From contig NC_049996.1 of assembly GCF_000003815.2 (NCBI RefSeq), positions 3,662,018-3,726,017 of the forward strand: a stretch of 64,000 bases of DNA, given 5' to 3'. This document shows, in pieces, positions 58,101 through 64,000 of the stretch. Numbering within the stretch: the stretch's first letter is position 1; each line of letters begins with the position of its first letter. This stretch comes from Branchiostoma floridae. Lineage: Eukaryota > Chordata > Leptocardii > Amphioxiformes > Branchiostomatidae. The position numbers and the translations under genes are program-made. The notes under the pieces were generated by a model. The model ran no database searches, was not told the origin of the DNA, and saw nothing but the letters and a program-made list of their open reading frames with translations.

Positions 58101-61100
58101 TGTCGAAATTGCAGTTGGTCCTGTTGTGCTTGGACATGCAGTCGCTGTTGTTTGCTGGGAGGTACTTGCTGGAGTTGTGACCAATGTACTTGTACTTGGG
58201 CCAGATGTNNNNNNNNNNNNNNNNNNNNNNNNNNNNNNNNNNNNNNNNNNNNNNNNNNNNNNNNNNNNNNNNNNNNNNNNNNNNNNNNNNNNNNNNNNNN
58301 NNNNNNNNNNNNNNNNNNNNNNNNNNNNNNNNNNNNNNNNNNNNNNNNNNNNNCAGATGTGCTTTGCTGCGAAGTGGCTTCGGTTGCACTCTGAGTTGTA
58401 CTGAAACTTGTCACTGTCGTTGTGCTTCCAGTCCCAGCTTGAGTTGTAGCTCCCGTCGTACTTGTTTGAGTTGTACCTTCAGGAGTCGTAGGGCTTGTTG
58501 TCGAAATTGCAGTTGGTCCTGTTGTGCTTGGACCTGCAGTCGCTGTTGGTTGCTGGGAGGTACTTTCTGGAGTTGTGGGCGATGTACTTGGGCCAGATGT
58601 TCCTTGAGTTGTAGTCAAGGGAGTAGTGGCCAAGGTTGTGTCAGTTGTTCCAGTGAAGAGTGTTGTTGGCTGAGTTGTGCTGGTTCCTGTTGCAGGAGTA
58701 AGAGTTGTCTGGCTTGTAATTGGAGCCGTGGTTTGAGTGTTCACAGATGTGCTTTGCTGCGAAGTGGCTTCGGTTGCACTCTGAGTTGTACTGAAACTTG
58801 TCACTGTCGTTGTGCTTCCAGTCCCAGCTTGAGTTGTAGCTCCCGTCGTACTTGTTTGAGTTGTACCTTCAGGAGTCGTTTGGCTTGTTGTCGAAATTGC
58901 AGTTGGTCCTGTTGTGCTTGGACCTGCAGTCGCTGTTGTTTGCTGGGAGGTACTTGCTGGAGTTGTGACCAATGTACTTGTACTTGGGCCAGATGTTCCT
59001 TGGGTTGTAGTCAAGGGAGTAGTGGCCAAGGTTGTGTCAGTTGTTCCAGTGAAGAGTGTTGTTGGCTGAGTTGTGCTGGTTCCTGTTGCAGGAGTAAGAG
59101 TTGTCTGGCTTGTGATTGGAGCCGTGGTTTGAGTGTTCACAGATGTGCTTTGCTGCGAAGTGGCTTCGGTTGCACTCTGAGTTGTACTGAAACTTGTCAC
59201 TGTCGTTGTGCTTCCAGTCCCAGCTTGAGTTGTAGCTCCCGTCGTACTTGTTTGAGTTGTACCTTCAGGAGTCGTTTGGCTTGTTGTCGAAATTGCAGTT
59301 GGTCCTGTTGTGCTTGGACCTGCAGTCGCTGTTGGTTGCTGGGAGGTACTTGCTGGAGTTGTGGGCGATGTACTTGGGCCAGATGTTCCTTGAGTTGTAG
59401 TCAAGGGAGTAGTGGCCAAGGTTGTGTCAGTTGTTCCAGTGAAGAGTGTTGTTGGCTGAGTTGTGCTGGTTCCTGTTGCAGGAGTAAGAGTTGTCTGGCT
59501 TGTGATTGGAGCCGTGGTTTGAGTGTTCACAGATGTGCTTTGCTGCGAAGTGGCTTCGGTTGCACTCTGAGTTGTACTGAAACTTGTCACTGTCGTTGTG
59601 CTTCCAGTCCCAGCTTGAGTTGTAGCTCCCGTCGTACTTGTTTGAGTTGTACCTTCAGGAGTCGTTTGGCTTGTTGTCGAAATTGCAGTTGGTCCTGTTG
59701 TGCTTGGACCTGCAGTCGCTGTTGTTTGCTGGGAGGTACTTGCTGGAGTTGTGGCCGCTGTACTTGGGCCAGATGTTCCTTGAGTTGTAGTCAAGGGAGT
59801 AGTGGCCAAGGTTGTGTCAGTCGTTCCAGTGAAGAGTATTGTTGGCTGAGTTGTGCTGGTTCCTGTTGCAGGAGTAATCGTTGTCTGGCTTGTGATTGGA
59901 GCCGTGGTTTGAGTTGTATGGGATGTGCTTTGCTGCGATGTGGCTTCGGTTGCACTCTGAGTTGTACTGAAACTTGTAACTGTCGTTGTGCTTCCAGTCC
60001 CAGCTTGAGCTGTAGCTCCCGTCGTACTTATTGAAGTTCTACCTTCAGGAGTCGTTTGGCTTGTTGTCGAAATTGCAGTTGGTCCTGTTGTGCTTGGACC
60101 GCAAGTCGCTGTTGTTTGCTGGGAGGTACTTGCTGGAGTTATGGGCGATGTACTTGGGCCAGATGTTCCTGAGTTGTTAGTCAAGGGAGTAGTGGCCAAG
60201 GTTGTGTCAGTTGTTCCAGCTAAGAGTGTTGTTGGCTGAGTTGTGCTGGTTCCTGTTGCAGGAGTAATCGTTGTCTGGCTTGTGATTGGAGCCGTGGTTT
60301 GAGTTGTATGGGCTGTGCTTTGCTGCGAAGTGGCTTTGGTTGCACTCTGAGTTGTACTGAAACTTGTCACTGTCGTTGTACTTCCAGTCCCAGCTTGAGT
60401 TGTAGCTCCCGTCGTACTTGTTTGAGTTGTACCTTCAGGAGTCGTGTGGCTTGTTGTCGAAATTGCAGTTCTGGTGCCAGCTGTAGTCACCGTTGTTGGA
60501 CTGACAGTTGTGGTGTCACCTTTAGTCACTGTTGTTGGACCGACACTTGTGGTGTCATCTGTAGTCACTGTTGTTGGACCAACAGTTGTGGTGTCACCTG
60601 TAAGTACTGTTGTTGGACCGACAGTTGTGGTGTCACGTGTCGTCACTGTTAGTGGACCGACAGTTTTGGTGTCACTTGTACTCGCTGTTGTTGGACCGAC
60701 AGTTGTGGTGTCAACTGTACTCACTGTTGTTGGTCCGACAGTTGTGGTGTCACCTGTCGTCACTGTTAGTTGACCGACAGTTGTGGTGTCACCTGTCGTC
60801 ACTGTTAGTGGACCGACAGTTGTGGTGTCACTTGTACTCACTGTTGTTGGACCGACAGTTGTGGTGTCACCTGTCGTCACTGTTAGTGGACCGACAGTTG
60901 TGGTGTCACTTGTACTCACTGTTGTTGGACCGACAGTTGTGGTGTCACCTGTCGTCACTGTTAGTGGACCGACAGTTGTGGTGTCGCTTGTACTCACTGT
61001 TGTTGGACCGACAGTTGTGGTGTCACCTGTACTCACTGTTGTTGGACTGACAGTTGTGGTATCACCTGTAGTCACCGTTGATGGAAGGGCGGTCGTTGGT

Positions 61101-64000
61101 TTGGTTGTGGTGTCTCCAGTATTTACTGTTGTTAGAATGTTGGTTGAATGTTGAGATGTTGTATCACCCGTAGTGACTGTTACTGGAAGTTCGGTGGTTG
61201 ATTGGGCTGTGGTGTCAATTGTAGTTAGTGTTGTTGGAAGTCTAGTAGTTTTTCCGGATGTGGTGTCACTTGTTGAAGTGGAATAAGTTGATTGGATTGT
61301 GGATTCAGAAGTTGTGCCTGTTGTAGAAAAGGTTGTTGTTGACTGAGATATGCTTTGGTCATTAGACGGAGTCAAATGTGTTGTGGCAGTCGAATAAGTT
61401 GTAGTTTTGGCTGCAGTTTCTGTTGTCGCATCTACTGTAGTCCACTGAGGCGTGGTTTGGGCTTCAGTTGGTGTTGGCACACGTTCTGTAGTCGACTGAA
61501 TCGTTGTTTTGGCTGCAGTTGGCGAAGTCACCTCTGTAGTAGTCGACTGAGGCATGGTTTGGGCTGCAGTTGGTGTTGTCGCATCTACTGTAATTGTCGA
61601 CTGAGGCGTGGTTTTGGCTGCAGTTGGTGTTGTCAAATCTACTGTAGTCGACTGAGTCGTGGTTTTGGCTGCAATAGGTGTAGTCACCTCTACAGTAGTC
61701 GACTGAGGCGTGGTATTGGCTGCAGTTGGTGTTGTCAAATCTACTGTAGTCGACTGAGTCGTGGTTTTGGCTGCAGTTGGTGTAGTCACCTCTACAGTAG
61801 TCGACTGAGTAGTGGTTTGGGCTGCAGTTGGTGTTGTCACATCTACTGTAGTAGTCGACTGAGGCGTGGTTGGGGCTGCAGTTGGTGTTGTCACATCTAC
61901 TGTAGTAGTCGACTGAGGCGTGGTTTTGGCTGCAGTTGGTGTTGTCACATCTACTGTAGTATTCGACTGAGGCGTGGTTTTGGCTGCAGTTAGTGTTGTT
62001 ACATCTACTGTAGTAGTCGACTGAGGCGTGGTTTGGGCTGCAGTTGGTGTTGTCACATCTACTGTAGTAGTCGACTGAGGCATGGTTTTGGCTGCAGTTA
62101 GTGTTGTCGTCATCTATAGTAGTCGACTGAGGCGTGGTTTGGGCGGCAGTTGGTGTTGTCACATCTACAGTAGTAGTCGACTGAGGCGTGGTTTGGGCTG
62201 CAGTTGGTGTTGTCACATCTACTGTAGTCGACTGAGGCGTGGTTTGGTCTGCAGTTGGTGTTGTCGCAACTACTGTTGTCGGCTGAGTCGTGGTTTGGTC
62301 TGCAGTTGGTGTTGTCACATCTACTGTAGTAGTCGACTTTGTCGTGGTTTGGTCTGCAGTTGGTGTTGTCACATCTACTGTAGTCGACTGAGTCGTGGTT
62401 TGGTCTGCAGTTGGTGTTGTCACATCTACTGTAGTAGTCGACTGAGGCGTGGTTTTGGCTGCAGTTGGTGTTGGCACATCTACTGTAGTAGTCGACTGAG
62501 GCGTGGTTAGGGCTGCAGTTGGTGTTGTCGCAACTACTGTTGTCGACTGAGTCATGGTTTGGTCTGCAGTTGGTGTTGTCACATCTATTGTAGTAGTCGA
62601 CTGAGTCGTGGTTTGGTCTGCAGTTGGTGTTGTCACATCTACTGTAGTAGTCGACTGAGGCGTGGTTTTGGCTGCAGTTGGTGTTGTCACATCTACTGTA
62701 GTCGACTGTGTCGTGGTTTTGGCTGCAGTTGGTGTAGTCACATCTACAGTAGCCGACTGAGTCGTGGTTTTGGCTGCAGTTGGTGTAGTCACATCTACAG
62801 TAGTCGACTGAGGCGGGGTTTTGGCTGCAGTTGGTGTTGTCAAATCTACTGTAGTAGTCGACTGAGGCGCTGTTTGGGCTGCAGTAAGTGTTGTCAAATT
62901 TACTGTAGTCGACTGAGTCGTGGTTTTGGCTGCAGTTGGTGTAGTCACATCTACAGTAGTCGACTGAGGCGTGTTTTTGGCTGCAGTTGGTGTAGTCACC
63001 TCTACAGTAGTCGACTGAGTCGTGGTTTGGTCTGCAGTTAGTGTTGTCACATCTACTGTAGTAGTCGACTGAGTCGTGGTTTGGGCTGCAGTTGGTGTGG
63101 TCACATCTACTGTAGTAGTCGACTGAGTCGTGCTTTTGGCTGCAGTTGGTGTTGTCACATCTACTGTAATTGTCGACTGAGGCGTGGGTAGGGCTGCAGT
63201 TAGTGTTGTCACATCTACTGTAGTAGTCGACTGAGTCGTGGTTTGGGCTGCAGTTGGTGTTGTCACCTCTACTGTAGTAGTCGACTGAGTCGTGGTTTTG
63301 GCTGCAGTTGGTGTTGTCACATCTACTGTAGTAGTCGACTGAGGCGTGGTTTTGGCTGCAGTTAGTGTTGTCACATCTACAGTAGTCGACTGAGTCGTGG
63401 TTTTGGCTGCAGTTGGTGTTGTCACATCTACTGTAGTAGTCGACTGAGGCGTGGTTTGGGCTGCAGTTGGTGTTGGCACATCTACTGTAGTAGTCGACTG
63501 AGTCGTGGTTTTGTCTGCAGTTGGTGTTGTCACATCTACTGTAGTAGTCGGCTGAGGCGTGGTTTGTGCTGCAGTTGTTGTTGTCACATCTACTGTAGTA
63601 GTCGACTGAGGCGTGGTTTGTGCTGCAGTTGGTGTTGTCACAACTACTGTAGTAGACGACTGAGGCGTGATTTCTGCTGCAGTTGGTGTTGTCACATCTA
63701 CTGTAGTCGTCGACTGAGGCGTGGTTTGTGCTGCTGTTGGTGTTGCCACATCTACAGTAGTCGACTGAGTCGTGGTTTGTGCTGCAGTTGGTGTTGTCGC
63801 CACTACTGTAGTCGCCTGAATACGTGTTTGTTCTGCAGCTGTTGTTGGCACCCCAACTGCAGTAGTCGACTGAGGGGTGGTTTGTGCTGCAGTTGCTGTT
63901 GCCCCACTACTGTAGTCGTCCGCGGGGGGTTTTGGCTTCCGGAGGTGTTTGTCCCACCACAATAGAACACTTCATCGGGGCTGGGTTCTAGCAGCAGATG
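40161..64000 (-). CDS. Giant transmembrane mucin with dynein-stalk-like cytoplasmic domain (5' end off window)
   Basis: Exons in transcript order: 64000 (open)-47143, 46350-46585, 44248-45412, 43761-43922, 42978-43090, 42158-42301, 41891-41953, 41627-41686, 40901-41074, 40161-40214. All phases agree. The first exon encodes over 5,000 Thr/Ser/Pro/Gln-rich residues in three repeat arrays, preceded by a Cys-containing stretch (EPSPDEVFYCGGTNTSG). The next has a membrane span, GTASAAGLLLVISTKVIV, then a basic flank (YKKLKRPSGPRSR), so the C terminus is inside. A 388-residue low-complexity exon ends in a charged coiled coil. The last exons read like the dynein heavy-chain stalk tip: VLEASQVTISEIRNYNHPPQ, VHQVMTATYLLLGVK, NFTAGQIRDVSAGAAAFYHW; the stop is TAG. 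Function is inferred: a secreted-face mucin coat anchored to microtubules or other coiled coils. The array exon has small frameshifts and an N gap, which could be assembly errors. Confidence 0.83.
40690..40925 (-). repeat. Exon-border minisatellite in the mucin gene, 5 degenerate copies
   Basis: The end of exon 40901-41074 ('ttacccaatggtagaaggcg' on plus) recurs to the left as 'ttacccaatgggtgtgagtc', 'cacctaatggcattaaaccg', 'aatccaatggtagtacgccg' and 'acttggcagtgagccg', each followed by 'caaatttaaat.caacg'. The period is about 50-60 bp. Some outer copies keep the donor complement 'ttac/cacc'. Confidence 0.8.
41226..41347. repeat. Hairpin element in a mucin-gene intron
   Basis: 'cagtagatgtttcgacgacc' at 41226 and 'ggtcgtcgaaacgtctactg' ending 41347 are inverted copies, about 22 bp, one mismatch, around a 76-bp centre. 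Confidence 0.8.
43121..43358 (+). repeat. 120-bp tandem duplication
   Basis: Two essentially identical 120-bp copies starting 'gcctcacggttttccatttg' lie beside exon 42978-43090, in the intron upstream of it in transcript order. Confidence 0.95.
43289..43529. mobile_element. MITE overlapping the duplication
   Basis: 'taaggtgcactctcactgca' at the left and 'tagtgagagtgcacctttag' at the right are inverted ends about 27 bp long. The left end was copied by the 120-bp duplication (a second left end is at 43169). Confidence 0.7.
47776..60460 (-). repeat. Mucin array A: about 33 copies of a 390-bp (130-aa) unit
   Basis: The marker 'gatgtgctttgctg' recurs every 384-396 bp. Each unit encodes blocks such as SQQTTATAGPSTTGPTAIST, TPEGTTQTSTTGATTQAGTG and LTPATGTSTTQPTTLFTGTT, rich in O-glycosylation acceptors and lacking Cys. 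Most length variants are 6 bp (an optional Ser-Thr from 'tacttgtacttgg'). Inner units are almost identical. The terminal units (around 47840, 59920 and 60310) share a different version with SHTTQT instead of SVNTQT. Confidence 0.96.
58209..58353. other. Assembly gap (145 N) inside array A
   Basis: By comparison with the next unit, 143 bases are expected between the flanking 'ccagatgt' and 'cagatgtgc', so the gap size is about one unit segment but 2 bases off. The frame break at this point is therefore an artefact of gap sizing. Confidence 0.97.
60475..61080 (-). repeat. Mucin array B: about 15 copies of a 39-bp (13-aa) unit
   Basis: The unit encodes DTTTVGPTTVSTS and close variants such as DTTTVGPLTVTTG, alternating in pairs through the middle of the array (VGPTTVSTS, then VGPLTVTTG). 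This suggests the array grew in 78-bp steps. It lies between arrays A and C in the same frame. Confidence 0.93.
61400..63895 (-). repeat. Mucin array C: nearly 50 copies of a 51/54-bp (17-18-aa) unit
   Basis: The unit encodes TPTAAQTTPQSTTTVDVT with 17- and 18-residue versions (TTVDV or TTTVDV). Copies differ at AAK/AAQ/ADQ and TTQ/TPQ positions. The frame breaks at about 62113 (two bases missing in 'gttgtcgtcatctatag') and near 63895 (one base missing). Confidence 0.94.

Overview
This is eukaryotic, intron-rich animal DNA. I read it as a draft assembly of a cephalochordate (amphioxus, Branchiostoma-like). The VPS8 orthologue is invertebrate-chordate in character, tandem repeats sit over exon/intron borders in a way I recall being described for amphioxus, and the introns are full of short inverted-repeat transposons. 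There is one run of N (58209-58353). No rRNA, tRNA, CRISPR or prokaryotic feature is visible.

Layout. (1) 336-17222, minus strand: 18 exons of VPS8, a CORVET tethering subunit, from the start codon to about two thirds of the protein; the rest lies left of the window. All 18 exons join in one frame (2454 nt, 818 codons). Four of its exon ends are tandemly duplicated together with their splice donors. (2) 17223-21400: a possible divergent promoter with a short plus-strand first exon, then a cluster of non-autonomous DNA transposons (hAT-, Harbinger- and mariner-like) and a compound interspersed repeat. (3) 21767 to about 28730, minus strand: a gene for a predicted type II membrane protein with a cytoplasmic tail of repeated YEN motifs, one membrane span and an extracellular NHL propeller. 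(4) 30933-36124, minus strand: a complete seven-exon TLC-domain membrane protein of 256 residues. (5) 36662-38395, plus strand: an intronless array of twelve TPR repeats broken by two frameshifts, with a transposon-derived 5' end. (6) 40161 to the right edge, minus strand: a giant transmembrane mucin. Its ectodomain carries three different Thr-rich repeat arrays (about 33 x 130 aa, about 15 x 13 aa and nearly 50 x 17-18 aa). After one membrane span, eight further exons encode a cytoplasmic region that ends in a coiled coil and a segment resembling the microtubule-binding stalk of dynein heavy chains.

The genes do not form an operon or pathway. The most unusual items are the mucin/dynein-stalk architecture, the YEN-tail/NHL receptor-like protein, and the recurrent exon-border minisatellites in two unrelated genes. 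Exon borders were worked out by hand from GT/AG sites and phase continuity. Family assignments rest on recognised sequence similarity, not on database searches.
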